From assembly GCA_016743235.1 (NCBI GenBank), contig VRZD01000040.1:1-61554 (forward strand): a stretch of DNA of 61,554 nt. The letters are read 5' to 3'. A program made the translations under genes and the position numbers. Origin of the DNA: Pantanalinema sp. GBBB05. GTDB taxonomy: Bacteria > Cyanobacteriota > Cyanobacteriia > Leptolyngbyales > Leptolyngbyaceae. Shown here piece by piece: positions 26,753 to 34,216 of this stretch. The notes under the pieces were generated by a model. The model was not told the origin of the DNA. It made no database searches and was given only the letters and a program-made list of their open reading frames with translations. How positions within the stretch are numbered: the first letter of the stretch is position 1; each line of letters begins with the position of its first letter.

Positions 26753-26806
26753 GAGTTCTAACCCAATACTACTGATTGAATGTATGTATTATTGCAGGAG
26801 GTTCAT

Positions 26807-27241
26807 GTGAAGCTAATCAAACAATTTCGTCAACTCTTCATTGCTCTATCGCTAGTTTTGGTGTTAGTAACGACTACTGCCTGTGGCACAGTAACCCAAG
26901 CTAGAGAGCCTGTAGCCTTACCAGGAAGCAATTCTCCCATTGGGTATGGTCAAGTTGAGCGCGGCAATACTCGCACTGGGCAAGAGCTGGGTGATTGGGT
27001 CGTGAAAACTAGCCGGGGATTAGTTCAAGATGCTTATGTTCGTGGAGACGATAAGTTAGGGGCTGTAATTTCTTCTCAAGTTCGTCCTAATGAAGTGCGA
27101 CCTTTAGCAAAATCCTTAATTCAAGGATTCCATCAAAATGCTCCTAAGCGAGATCTCACAGTACTGATGTATGCTCCGGATAAAAAGCTAATTTTGACGG
27201 CGAAATACAACGATACGACCAAACAAATTGAATACCAGTAA
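26807..27241 (+). CDS. Putative small lipoprotein, unknown function
   Basis: 144 residues starting at a GTG that has AGGAGG five bases upstream. The upstream ATG at 26780 in the same frame would cover that ribosome site and is rejected. The N-terminus is a signal peptide (KLIKQFRQLF, then a hydrophobic ALSLVLVLV) ending in TTTAC, a lipobox-like site with C26 as the probable lipidated residue. The mature part (~118 residues) has no recognised domain; it includes a basic and acidic middle (VRGDDKLGAVISSQVRPNEVRPLAK) and a strand-rich end. It would be anchored in the inner or outer membrane, facing the periplasm. It is the first gene of a run of stress-type genes on the same strand, 58 bp before the next. 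Confidence 0.7.
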   Translation: MKLIKQFRQLFIALSLVLVLVTTTACGTVTQAREPVALPGSNSPIGYGQVERGNTRTGQELGDWVVKTSRGLVQDAYVRGDDKLGAVISSQVRPNEVRPLAKSLIQGFHQNAPKRDLTVLMYAPDKKLILTAKYNDTTKQIEYQ

Positions 27242-27299
27242 TCACTGGTAGTTACTTAACCAATCTGTTCATGTCAGTTTGAAATTAGGAGAATTTTTC

Positions 27300-27815
27300 A
27301 TGTCTAGTAGCGATCAATACAAGCGCGAAATTATGAATGATTTGGCACGGGGAGATACTGACTCGATCGATGATTTTCCAGCTGCCAATAATTACGAAAA
27401 CTTCGATGATTTTGCCCAGCGATCGACAAAAGAAGAACGCCGCCACCTCTTTGGTCGTTCCTTCCATCCGGAGCGGGTACCCTCTAGCCAAATGGAACCC
27501 GAACTACAAAAGGCGGTTGCTCAAATTCAACCGAATGAGCGCGATGATGTTGCTAAAGAGTTCCTCAAAGAATTTAAGCAGCGGGGGATGAGCGATCGGG
27601 ATTTAGAGCGCCAGTTAGGGCTATCTACTCACCATGCTAGCCGGATGTCAGCTGATGATGTGAGTAAGTTAGCCGCTTATGCTTATCACAACCACCCCGA
27701 TCTTTTTCGGGATGTGATGGCTGATCAACCGGCAATCCTTAAATTTCTGAGTAATCCTCTAATTGGTGCGGCTCTTGGTGCGATCGCTGCCAAGTGGATG
27801 GGTAATCGCCACTAA
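27300..27815 (+). CDS. Conserved hypothetical protein with hydrophobic C-terminal segment
   Basis: 171 residues. The ATG at 27300 has AGGAG 8 bases upstream; a longer frame from 27279 would contain that site. Residues 1-50 are acidic and polar (YKREIMNDLARGDTDSIDDFP). Residues 50-130 are predicted helical with many charged residues (EERRHLFGRSFHPERVPSSQ, EFLKEFKQRGMSDRDLERQLGLS), the latter somewhat HTH-like. Residues ~145-166 are a small-residue hydrophobic stretch (FLSNPLIGAALGAIAAKW) that could insert in membranes or form a glycine-zipper-like helix. No family name can be given. Its place between a lipoprotein and a PRC-barrel/AvaK-type protein suggests a role in the same stress response. 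Confidence 0.65.
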   Translation: MSSSDQYKREIMNDLARGDTDSIDDFPAANNYENFDDFAQRSTKEERRHLFGRSFHPERVPSSQMEPELQKAVAQIQPNERDDVAKEFLKEFKQRGMSDRDLERQLGLSTHHASRMSADDVSKLAAYAYHNHPDLFRDVMADQPAILKFLSNPLIGAALGAIAAKWMGNRH

Positions 27816-27855
27816 TTGTCAGTCAGTTTGAATTTAGCTTGGTTGATTTCCCTGG

Positions 27856-27900
27856 GATTCCTGTCTCCTATACGGATTGATGGGAATCTTTTTATTTTTC
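27856..27900 (+). terminator. Weak terminator-like hairpin
   Basis: GATTCC (27856-27861) can pair with GGAATC (27883-27888) across a 21-base loop, followed by a run rich in T (27889-27900). The long loop makes this a weak call. The rest of 27816-28110 is AT-rich, with no gene, and should contain the promoter of the next gene. Confidence 0.3.
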
Positions 27901-28110
27901 TAGTTGGTTTGCTGGATACCCGGCAAAATATAGCAATAGGTAGAGGGAGCGATTTTTTCCTGTTGCTAGTCTAACAACAAGACTAGTGTTTGTTAGATGT
28001 GCAGATTTGTTGTACTCATGTTTTCTAACATAAACATTTTTTTGATTACTGTTGGTATTAATGCTGGTATCTTACCGGTTTATAGTTTTGTAATTTAGGA
28101 GGATTATTTC

Positions 28111-28974
28111 ATGGCTTTTCATCGAATCAAAGACTTTGATCCAGATTATCAAAATCATTTTGACCATCGAGATGTAGTGGGCTATAGCCTCTATAGTGGC
28201 AATGACAAGATTGGTTCTGTAGACGATTTACTGGTTGATGATGAAGGACGCTTTCGGTATCTAGTCATCAATACCGGAGCGTGGATTTTTGGTAAGAAAG
28301 TGCTGCTCCCGATCGGGCAATCTCGGATTGATTACAATGCTGAACGGGTTTTTGTGAATGGGTTAACGCGTGAGCAGGTTGAGGCATTACCCGAGTTTAC
28401 CAATGAGAATGCGGTTGATTATGACTATGAGGAACGGGTCAGGAATTCTTACCGTTCTACGGTAGCGAACCGGGGTGTGAGTCAGCCTATGACAGCGGAT
28501 ACCTCTGATCGCCATAGCTATCACTATGATCGCGATGCTGATTTATATGGCATGAACGATCGCGATCACCAAAATCTCCGCTTGTATGAAGAACGCTTAA
28601 TCGCTAACAAGCAGCGGCAGAAAACAGGTGAAGTGGTTGTTGGCAAACGGGTAGAAACGGAACGAGCCCATGTAGAAATTCCGTTAGAAAAAGAACGAGT
28701 CGTGATTGAACGCAGCACCCCCACCGATGCTGGTCAGGTTACTCCTGGTGCTGCCGCTTTCAACGAAGGGGAGGTTGTCCGTATGGAAGTTTATGAGGAA
28801 ACTCCTGACGTTCGTAAAGAAGCATTCGTGCGGGAACAGGTGAATGTGCGTAAAGTCGTCGATCACGATACGGTGACTACAGAAGACGAAATCCGTCGCG
28901 AAGAACTGGATTTGGATACTCAGGGTCGTCCAGTCATGGAGCGACCTAACCAAACTCCAGGTGAGCGGATCTAA
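28111..28974 (+). CDS. PRC-barrel and YsnF/AvaK (DUF2382) domain stress protein
   Basis: 287 residues with AGGAGG before the ATG. Residues ~15-95 form a PRC-barrel (DVVGYSLYSGNDKIGSVDDLLVDDEGRFRYLVINTG, VLLPIGQSRI). After a Tyr/Asp/His-rich linker (~96-165), residues ~170-285 form the DUF2382 domain shared by Bacillus YsnF and the Anabaena akinete protein AvaK, with its characteristic EVVVGKRVETERAHVEIPLEKERVVIER and two later strand repeats (VNVRKVVDHDTVTTEDEIRREELDLD). Family members are highly expressed in dormant or stressed cells; the molecular role is not known. It is soluble, acidic and has no signal peptide. It precedes a glycine-zipper stress protein by 112 bp, in keeping with one stress regulon. 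Confidence 0.85.
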   Translation: MAFHRIKDFDPDYQNHFDHRDVVGYSLYSGNDKIGSVDDLLVDDEGRFRYLVINTGAWIFGKKVLLPIGQSRIDYNAERVFVNGLTREQVEALPEFTNENAVDYDYEERVRNSYRSTVANRGVSQPMTADTSDRHSYHYDRDADLYGMNDRDHQNLRLYEERLIANKQRQKTGEVVVGKRVETERAHVEIPLEKERVVIERSTPTDAGQVTPGAAAFNEGEVVRMEVYEETPDVRKEAFVREQVNVRKVVDHDTVTTEDEIRREELDLDTQGRPVMERPNQTPGERI

Positions 28975-29086
28975 ATCAATAACCAGATTGGGGGAATGAA
29001 GGGTGGAGCGAGTGCTTGCCTGGAGGCAGCCGTTCCATCCTCCTCCTTCGATCGCAAATTGCAAGTTTCATTAAAGAGGTAAGAAT

Positions 29087-30892
29087 ATGGTTCAGACAAA
29101 TCCAGTCACAGGTAAGCATCAACGGTCAGTGGGTGTGTTTCCTACCCGTCGAGCCGCAGAACGCGCCCTCCATGAACTGCGAGATTCTGGCTTTCCTATG
29201 GATCGAGTTTCTGTGATTACGCAGGATCGGGATCAACCCGATCAAATTGCGGGTGCAGATGTGCGCGATCGCACAGGCAATAAAGCCGACGAAGGCGCCA
29301 CTGTAGGTGCATTGTCTGGTGGAGCTTTAGGTGGGCTGACAGGTCTATTAGTTGGACTAGGAACATTAGCAATTCCGGGAATTGGACCCATTATGCTGGC
29401 TGGTGCTACAGCGACGGCTCTAGCTACGACGTTGGCCGGTGGTGCGATCGGTGCTGTTACCGGTGGGCTACTAGGAGCGTTGATCGGTCTGGGCATTCCG
29501 GAGGAGCGAGCCAGGGTGTATCACGATCGAGTCGCCCGAGGTGAATATCTGGTGATTGTTGATGGTAGCGATGCCGAGATTCGCCGCGCAGAAGCCATTT
29601 TGCATCGTGGTGGCATTGAAGAGTATGGTGTTTATGATGCTCCTGTTCATGCCACTCATGCTTCCCCTGTCGCTACTACAGGAGTTGCCACTCCAACTAC
29701 CCGCGAAGTGACAGGAACGCCCTTTGGTAGACGCTATGCTGTGGGTGTCTTTCCCCACTTACAGGATGCTGAATTTGCCGTTGATGATCTCAGAAATAGT
29801 GGGTTGCCGCTCAGTCAAATTTCGTTGGTTGCCAACAATTTCCAGCGCCGCGATCGCTTCTCTGGTATCGATCTCCGCGATCGCTTTGAAGCGATGCGGT
29901 TTGGGATTCCAGCCGAACAAGCGCGTCTTTACCATGATCGCCTCGATCGCGGGGACTATATGGTGATTGTGAATGGCACTGAAGCTGAACTGGGACGAGC
30001 AGAGTCTATTCTGCACCATCGCGGCATTCAGGATTGGCGAATTTATGATCCCACTGATGTCAGTAGCACCACTCAAACAAGTACATTCACAACTCCGGGA
30101 GTGGCTACATTTGATCGTGAGTCGGTCAGTTCGTCAGCGACTCCATTGACATCATCCACACCTCTGCCTGTGACCTCGACTACTGGCACATCGCATCCTG
30201 TTGGCTATCAACACAAACGGGCGATCGGCGTATTCTCCCATCGTCGAGAGGCGGAAGCTGCATTGACCGACCTGCGAGATTCCGGCTTCCCTATGGATCG
30301 AGTCTCTCTGATCGCTAAGCATACTGGGACCAATGATCAGATTGCTGGGGTAGGAATGCAATCTACTACCGGCAATAAAGCCGATGAAGGAGCGAAAGCT
30401 GGGGCAGTGACAGGTGGTGCTCTGGGTGGTCTAGGTGGTTTGCTAATTGGCTTGGGGACATTAGCCATTCCTGGGGTAGGACCTGTCCTGCTGGGTGGCG
30501 CAACGGCAACAGCCTTAGCAACGGCACTTTCCGGTGGAGCCATTGGCGCAGTGGCTGGGGGCATCACAGGGGCTTTGGTGGGCTTGGGTATCCCTGAGGA
30601 GCGGGCGAAGGTTTACAACGATCGCCTGGCGAAAGGGGATTATCTGGTCATGATCGACGGTAGCGATACGGAAGCCAATCAAGCTGAAGCCATCTTGCGT
30701 CGTCATCATATTCATGAGTGGAACATTTTTGATGCATCGGATGGGAATAGACACCATTCTGCCCATGACACCAGTGAGTATCGTCATACTGCACCTGATG
30801 TAGAGTCAACTCGGCGCGAGTCGGATACCAGCATTGGGCATTCCACTCCCGATGTGACGATTATCGATCGACGTGATGAAACTCGCCGTTAG
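29087..30892 (+). CDS. Triplicated general-stress protein (YflT/17M-like) with glycine-zipper segments
   Basis: 601 residues made of three copies of one module. Each begins with a YflT-like unit (VGVFPTRRAAERALHELRDSGFPMDRVSVI) and ends with a strand unit (RVYHDRVARGEYLVIVDGS...ILHRGGIEEYGVYD). Copies 1 (~10-180) and 3 (~375-560) also hold an ~80-residue glycine/alanine-rich hydrophobic block (GALGGLTGLLVGLGTLAIPGIGP). Copy 2 (~215-325) keeps both flanks but lacks that block, joining them through RDRFSGIDLRDRFEAMRFG. Linkers are Thr/Ser/Pro-rich. Copies 1 and 3 remain close at DNA level, indicating recent duplication. The hydrophobic blocks could insert in membranes or oligomerise. Family members are stress-induced; the mechanism is unknown. 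Confidence 0.8.
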   Translation: MVQTNPVTGKHQRSVGVFPTRRAAERALHELRDSGFPMDRVSVITQDRDQPDQIAGADVRDRTGNKADEGATVGALSGGALGGLTGLLVGLGTLAIPGIGPIMLAGATATALATTLAGGAIGAVTGGLLGALIGLGIPEERARVYHDRVARGEYLVIVDGSDAEIRRAEAILHRGGIEEYGVYDAPVHATHASPVATTGVATPTTREVTGTPFGRRYAVGVFPHLQDAEFAVDDLRNSGLPLSQISLVANNFQRRDRFSGIDLRDRFEAMRFGIPAEQARLYHDRLDRGDYMVIVNGTEAELGRAESILHHRGIQDWRIYDPTDVSSTTQTSTFTTPGVATFDRESVSSSATPLTSSTPLPVTSTTGTSHPVGYQHKRAIGVFSHRREAEAALTDLRDSGFPMDRVSLIAKHTGTNDQIAGVGMQSTTGNKADEGAKAGAVTGGALGGLGGLLIGLGTLAIPGVGPVLLGGATATALATALSGGAIGAVAGGITGALVGLGIPEERAKVYNDRLAKGDYLVMIDGSDTEANQAEAILRRHHIHEWNIFDASDGNRHHSAHDTSEYRHTAPDVESTRRESDTSIGHSTPDVTIIDRRDETRR

Positions 30893-30904
30893 GGAAATCA
30901 GTTT

Positions 30905-30931
30905 GGAGTGAATCGCTCAACGATTCACTCC
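30905..30931. terminator. Strong hairpin after the triplicated stress gene
   Basis: GGAGTGAATCG (30905-30915) and CGATTCACTCC (30921-30931) form a perfect 11-bp stem with a 5-base loop, 12 bp after the stop codon. No T-run follows at once (GACCCAGGCTTTT), so it may be a partial terminator or an RNA-stabilising stem between two genes of the cluster. Confidence 0.6.
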
Positions 30932-30973
30932 GACCCAGGCTTTTAACAAGTTGTATTCCAGAGGAATTAAAGT

Positions 30974-31441
30974 ATGAATAAGATCACTGCCATTCTGATT
31001 GGTAGCCTGCTATTGGTTAGTGCAGGAGCTTGTGACAATGCTGCAAGAACTAGTAGTCAGGCTCCAGAGAATGCTAACCAAACAACCCAAGCTCCTGACG
31101 TAGAAAAAGCTCAGAATATTCAGAAAGACGGTACTAGCGAAGTCCGGAAAGATCAATTAAATTCAGATATTCGCGCCCGTGAGCAGCGAAATAAAATGGC
31201 AGGAAGTACAGCTAACCGTACAGACGACGATTTGCAAAGTGAAGTCCGTAGTAAGTTAGAAGCCAATTTACCTGCTAGCCAACTAACAGTTGAAGCGAAA
31301 GATGGAGCCGTTAAGATCGCTGGAACCGTACCCACTCAACCTCAACTGGCTCGCATTGAACCGTTAGCCAAAGAAATTTATGGGGTTAAAACCGTTACGG
31401 TAGAGGCGAGAGTGGCTCCAGCGCAACAAAATGCTCAATAA
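30974..31441 (+). CDS. BON-domain lipoprotein
   Basis: 155 residues. A signal peptide (MNKITAILIGSLLLVSAGAC) ends at C20, a likely lipidation site although the -2 glycine is not ideal. Residues 21-85 are polar, Gln/Asn/Glu-rich and disordered. Residues ~88-150 are a single BON domain (DDLQSEVRSKLEANLPASQLTVEAKDGAVKIAGTV, then LAKEIYGVKTVTVEARV), with the central glycine of the family. BON proteins bind phospholipid or osmotic-shock-related surfaces; OsmY is the best-known relative. A role in envelope protection fits its place as last gene of the stress cluster. GAGG lies upstream of the ATG, and a 9-bp terminator follows at 31494. Confidence 0.85.
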   Translation: MNKITAILIGSLLLVSAGACDNAARTSSQAPENANQTTQAPDVEKAQNIQKDGTSEVRKDQLNSDIRAREQRNKMAGSTANRTDDDLQSEVRSKLEANLPASQLTVEAKDGAVKIAGTVPTQPQLARIEPLAKEIYGVKTVTVEARVAPAQQNAQ

Positions 31442-31493
31442 CAACTCGCTTCTGGCTTAAAACCATTAGCTAGCCAAGTTAGGCTTTGCTCCT

Positions 31494-31516
31494 AAATCCC
31501 CCAAATCGGGGGATTT
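31494..31516. terminator. Terminator between the BON gene and converging vapC
   Basis: AAATCCCCC (31494-31502) pairs exactly with GGGGGATTT (31508-31516) over a 5-base loop, followed by TTAATT on the plus strand and preceded by an A/T-poor stretch on the other. It sits between converging genes. Similar CCCCC/GGGGG hairpins are frequent between cyanobacterial genes. Confidence 0.75.
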
Positions 31517-31591
31517 TAATTGGGTTTGGTGGTGAACCTTAAGGACTAGAAAGCTGAGCCAGCAAAATTTTGATTCTTTAACGATCGCTCA

Positions 31592-31990
31592 CTAAATCAA
31601 GCGAATATCTATATCTAAATTTAAATTGTTCCAGGCAGGATCCATCGTTAATACCGGTAATGCCAAGCGTTGAGCTAACCCTAAACAAGCCCGATCGCCT
31701 AAGCCTAAGTTTCTTTCTTTCGTCAGCGCATAAATACTGGCGATCGCTAAGGCATCGACTTCAGTCAGCGGCATAATGGTTAAACCTTGGCTAAACAACC
31801 CCTGCTCTTCTAGTAGGGTCGCAACCACAGCTGGATCCTCACCTAACTTGATCACTTTAGACAGTACCTCAGCCCAATTTAAGGCACTAATATAAGCACC
31901 TTGAGTTAGCAACTCTTCAACGACCTCTGCTCCCGGCTCATCGCATAAGTAAGCTAACAGGGCAGAAGCATCTAGCACGACCTTACTCAC
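31592..31990 (-). CDS. vapC: VapC-type PIN-domain toxin
   Basis: 132 residues starting at a GTG. It is a complete PIN domain: the first catalytic aspartate in VVLDASALLAYL (D6), a glutamate in LNWAEVLSKV, and the third and fourth acidic positions in LGLGDRACLGLA and VLTMDPAW. PIN-domain VapC toxins are Mg-dependent ribonucleases, often cleaving tRNA or rRNA. The start overlaps the end of the antitoxin gene by 8 bp, so the toxin is made only after the antitoxin, the usual arrangement. All four acidic positions are present, so the enzyme looks active. It converges on the BON gene with a terminator between them. Confidence 0.92.
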   Translation of the reverse strand: MSKVVLDASALLAYLCDEPGAEVVEELLTQGAYISALNWAEVLSKVIKLGEDPAVVATLLEEQGLFSQGLTIMPLTEVDALAIASIYALTKERNLGLGDRACLGLAQRLALPVLTMDPAWNNLNLDIDIRLI

Positions 31991-32258
31991 GTTGGGCTTC
32001 CTCGTGCCGTTCTTGGATTAGTTCTGTGGCAAGACTACAGGGCGAAGTGATTGATTTCAGGATGCCGCGCATTTTCTTGATTTGGCTGCGTAAACTGACT
32101 AAACGTAGACTGCCGTCTGACTCTAGTTTGATCACCAGATTATCGCCCTCCTGGAGGTTCAGTTGCTTTCGTAACGTAGCTGGAATCACAACGCGTCCTT
32201 TAGCGCCTAATTGCAACATATAGATCTCAGGTTTTTGCGGAACTAGAGAACCACTCAT
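31983..32258 (-). CDS. vapB: AbrB/MazE-type antitoxin of the VapBC pair
   Basis: 91 residues from the ATG at 32258. The frame stays open to a GTG at 32276, but that GTG lies inside one of two operator-like repeats, so the ATG is preferred; a further ATG at 32219 is also possible. Residues ~14-60 form an AbrB swapped-hairpin DNA-binding domain (LQLGAKGRVVIPATLRKQLNLQEGDNLVI). The charged C-terminus (SLATELIQERHEEAQRE) should wrap around and block the toxin. Known VapB antitoxins repress their own promoter together with VapC. The gene overlaps vapC by 8 bp. Confidence 0.9.
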   Translation of the reverse strand: MSGSLVPQKPEIYMLQLGAKGRVVIPATLRKQLNLQEGDNLVIKLESDGSLRLVSLRSQIKKMRGILKSITSPCSLATELIQERHEEAQRE

Positions 32259-32268
32259 AGATGTGTTA

Positions 32269-32294
32269 TGTGACACTTTCTATAATTGTGACAC
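32269..32294. promoter_or_regulatory. Direct repeats TGTGACAC around the vapBC promoter
   Basis: TGTGACAC occurs at 32269-32276 and again at 32287-32294, 18 bp apart, with a TATAAT-like element between them. The arrangement just upstream of vapB suits autorepression by VapBC. CRP-like proteins also use TGTGA half-sites, but those are inverted, not direct. Confidence 0.45.
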
Positions 32295-32520
32295 GTATTT
32301 TGCTTTGACCCACTTTCCTCCTATAATGCATGAATATGAAGCCTTTAAGAACCTACCTCGTCTCGTGTTGCCAGTTGACTGCCTTTAGATAGAAATATGT
32401 CGAATGTTGAGGTACTCAATTCAGCGCGATCGATCAACACCAGTGGTCTTAGCAGTTAGCTAGTTACTTAAAGCCTGATGTTCCTGATGAGTTCGATCTA
32501 ATTTCTATGCGAGTGTGAAA

Positions 32521-33384
32521 ATGGGCAGCACCAGCAAAATTCCCGAAATCCTTCAGCACCATGAAGCAGAGCTTTTGTCTGCGTGGTTGCAAGAAATTAC
32601 CGCTACCAGTAATCGCCGGGGACTGCTGAAAGAGGTTGAGTTGCGCGAGGAATGCCGGGAGTTCCTAAGCCTGTTTCGAGAGGCAGTGCGTCAAAATAGT
32701 ACTAGTACTTCTGACATTCAAGGGATTGCTTGGCAAGAGATGCGAAACCTGCTGACTGCCATTTCTCGGAGTCGATCGCAAAAAGGCTTTAGTCCCTCCG
32801 AAACGGCGAGTTTTGTGTTCTCGTTTAAGCAACCATTGTTCGAGCAACTCCAGCGAGAGTTGGCGCAGGATGGGCAAGCTTTAGTAGACAATATCTGGAT
32901 GGCTACTCACCTGTTGGATAAGTTAGGGCTATTTACCACGGAGATTTATCAAAAAACTCGGGAAGAGGTGATCCGTCGTCAACAAGAGGAATTAATGGAG
33001 TTATCTACTCCGGTCGTGAAGTTATGGGATGGTGTTTTAGCGCTACCTATTATCGGAACTCTGGATAGTGCCCGCACCCAGGTCGTGATGGAGTCCTTAC
33101 TTCAGAAGATTGTCGAAACTGGCTCAGAAGTTGCCATTATTGATATTACCGGAGTTCCAACGGTAGACACCCTGACCGCACAGCATTTGTTGAAGACGAT
33201 TACGGCGGCTCGACTCATGGGGGCTGACTGTATCATTAGCGGGATTCGTCCCCAAATTGCCCAAACAATTGTTTACTTAGGCGTCGATCTAGCCAATGTG
33301 ATTACTAAATCCAGTCTGGCAGATGCCTTTGCTTTGGCGCTGCAACGAGTTGGACTTAAAATTGTGCAAAGAACTCAACCTTAG
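32521..33384 (+). CDS. rsbR: RsbR-like stressosome sensor (RsbRD-type N-terminus plus STAS)
   Basis: 287 residues from an ATG; a GTG two codons upstream is the alternative. Residues 1-150 are all-helical (ILQHHEAELLSAWLQEITATS, FREAVRQN), matching the RsbRD N-terminal domain that replaces the non-heme globin sensor of other RsbR proteins. Residues ~160-280 are a STAS domain (LPIIGTLDSARTQVVMESLL, IIDITGVPTVDTLTAQHLLK, SGIRPQIAQTIVYLG), including the conserved threonines that RsbT phosphorylates. With RsbS it should build the large stressosome shell in the cytosol. It is the first gene of a six-gene run; rsbS follows after 17 bp. The signal sensed by the helical domain cannot be told from sequence. 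Confidence 0.88.
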   Translation: MGSTSKIPEILQHHEAELLSAWLQEITATSNRRGLLKEVELREECREFLSLFREAVRQNSTSTSDIQGIAWQEMRNLLTAISRSRSQKGFSPSETASFVFSFKQPLFEQLQRELAQDGQALVDNIWMATHLLDKLGLFTTEIYQKTREEVIRRQQEELMELSTPVVKLWDGVLALPIIGTLDSARTQVVMESLLQKIVETGSEVAIIDITGVPTVDTLTAQHLLKTITAARLMGADCIISGIRPQIAQTIVYLGVDLANVITKSSLADAFALALQRVGLKIVQRTQP

Positions 33385-33401
33385 AACCAGTAGAGGGGGC
33401 T

Positions 33402-33824
33402 ATGGAACGTATTCCAATTCTCCAGATGGGTGAATTTCTGCTGGTCACAATTCAGGTTGATATGCACGATCGCTTGGCAATGACCTTGCAGGATGATTTA
33501 ACCAATCGCATTAGCCAAGTCAAGGCTCGGGGCGTCTTGATTGATATTTCAGCTTTAGAAATTGTTGACTCGTTTATTGGCAGGATTTTAGGTAATATTG
33601 CCAAAATGGCACAGGTACTGGATGCTCAAACGGTTGTTGTTGGTATGCAACCAGCTGTTGCCATCACTTTGGTTGAGCTAGGGTTATCGCTAACCGGAAT
33701 TCGGACTGCCTTAAATGTGGAAAAAGGGATGGCACTTCTGACCTCAACCTTCAATCAAGATGGGACTGCGATAGAATTATCCGTTCTGCCAAGGGAGCGT
33801 GCAGACCTGTATGGAGAGACCTGA
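33402..33824 (+). CDS. rsbS: RsbS-like STAS scaffold/antagonist
   Basis: A 140-residue single STAS domain with the RsbS signature: IPILQMGEFLLVTIQVDMHD at the N-terminus, LIDISALEIVDSFIGRILG with the phosphorylatable serine S57, and GMQPAVAITLVELG. In Bacillus the unphosphorylated protein holds RsbT in the stressosome; phosphorylation of this serine frees RsbT. A C-terminal extension of ~20 residues (TAIELSVLPRERADLYGET) is longer than in short RsbS proteins and overlaps the upstream part of the RsbT frame. Spacing to neighbours is 17 bp before and about 4 bp after, so the genes are co-transcribed. Confidence 0.92.
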   Translation: MERIPILQMGEFLLVTIQVDMHDRLAMTLQDDLTNRISQVKARGVLIDISALEIVDSFIGRILGNIAKMAQVLDAQTVVVGMQPAVAITLVELGLSLTGIRTALNVEKGMALLTSTFNQDGTAIELSVLPRERADLYGET

Positions 33825-33828
33825 GGTG

Positions 33829-34209
33829 ATGAGTATTCAGTCCTCTGCTGACGTTGTCTTGGTGCGACAAGCGGTTCGTCAATGTGCAGTAGACCTGAAA
33901 TTTAGCTTGGTGGATCAAACGAAGTTGGTGACGGCCGCTAGTGAACTTGCCCGAAACACGTTAGATTACGGCGGAGGGGGTACGGTGACGATCGAAACGG
34001 TAGATACTGGCGATCGTCGTGGGGTGCGATTAACCTTTGCCGATCAAGGACCAGGAATTCCAAATCTTGAACTGGCGCTCAAGGACGGCTACACCACAGG
34101 AGGTGGGCTGGGGATGGGGTTAAGTGGCACAAAGCGATTAGTCAATGAGTTCGATATTGTCTCTAAAGTGGGAGAAGGAACGGTCGTGACAATTATCAAA
34201 TGGAAGTGA
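33829..34209 (+). CDS. rsbT: RsbT-like switch kinase
   Basis: 126 residues from the ATG at 33829, 4 bp after the rsbS stop. The frame also offers an ATG at 33811 and a GTG at 33799 inside rsbS. It is a GHKL ATPase with all boxes: N box TAASELARNTLDY, G1 DQGPGIPN, G2 GGLGMGLSGTKRL, ending GEGTVVTIIKW. This matches Bacillus RsbT across its length. Family role: phosphorylates RsbS and RsbR, leaves the stressosome under stress, and activates a partner protein. In Bacillus that partner is the phosphatase RsbU. Here no stand-alone RsbU is encoded; the next two genes instead carry RsbT-like ATPase domains fused to a phosphatase and to a histidine kinase. Confidence 0.92.
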   Translation: MSIQSSADVVLVRQAVRQCAVDLKFSLVDQTKLVTAASELARNTLDYGGGGTVTIETVDTGDRRGVRLTFADQGPGIPNLELALKDGYTTGGGLGMGLSGTKRLVNEFDIVSKVGEGTVVTIIKWK

Positions 34210-34216
34210 GTTAAGT

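Larger units (their letters stand above)
26180..26806. other. Non-coding interval, 627 bp, upstream of the stress cluster
   Basis: No credible gene is present; the frame from 26592 lacks any recognisable protein character and runs through a terminator-like hairpin. The interval holds three inverted repeats: an AT-rich palindrome at 26434-26455, arms GTTAGAGGA (26542-26550) / TCCTCTTAAC (26564-26573) with one bulge, and a terminator-like stem at 26716-26752. It probably contains the divergent promoters of the pentapeptide gene and the stress cluster. A small RNA ending at the 26716-26752 hairpin is possible. Confidence 0.45.

Noticed and set aside
26592..26810. Open frame of 72 codons ahead of the lipoprotein
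   Set aside because: It runs through a terminator-like hairpin and overlaps the lipoprotein ribosome site; no protein character or ribosome site of its own.
29242..30567. Several minus-strand frames rich in Pro/Ala
   Set aside because: They are antisense readings of the Gly/Ala-rich blocks of the triplicated stress gene.
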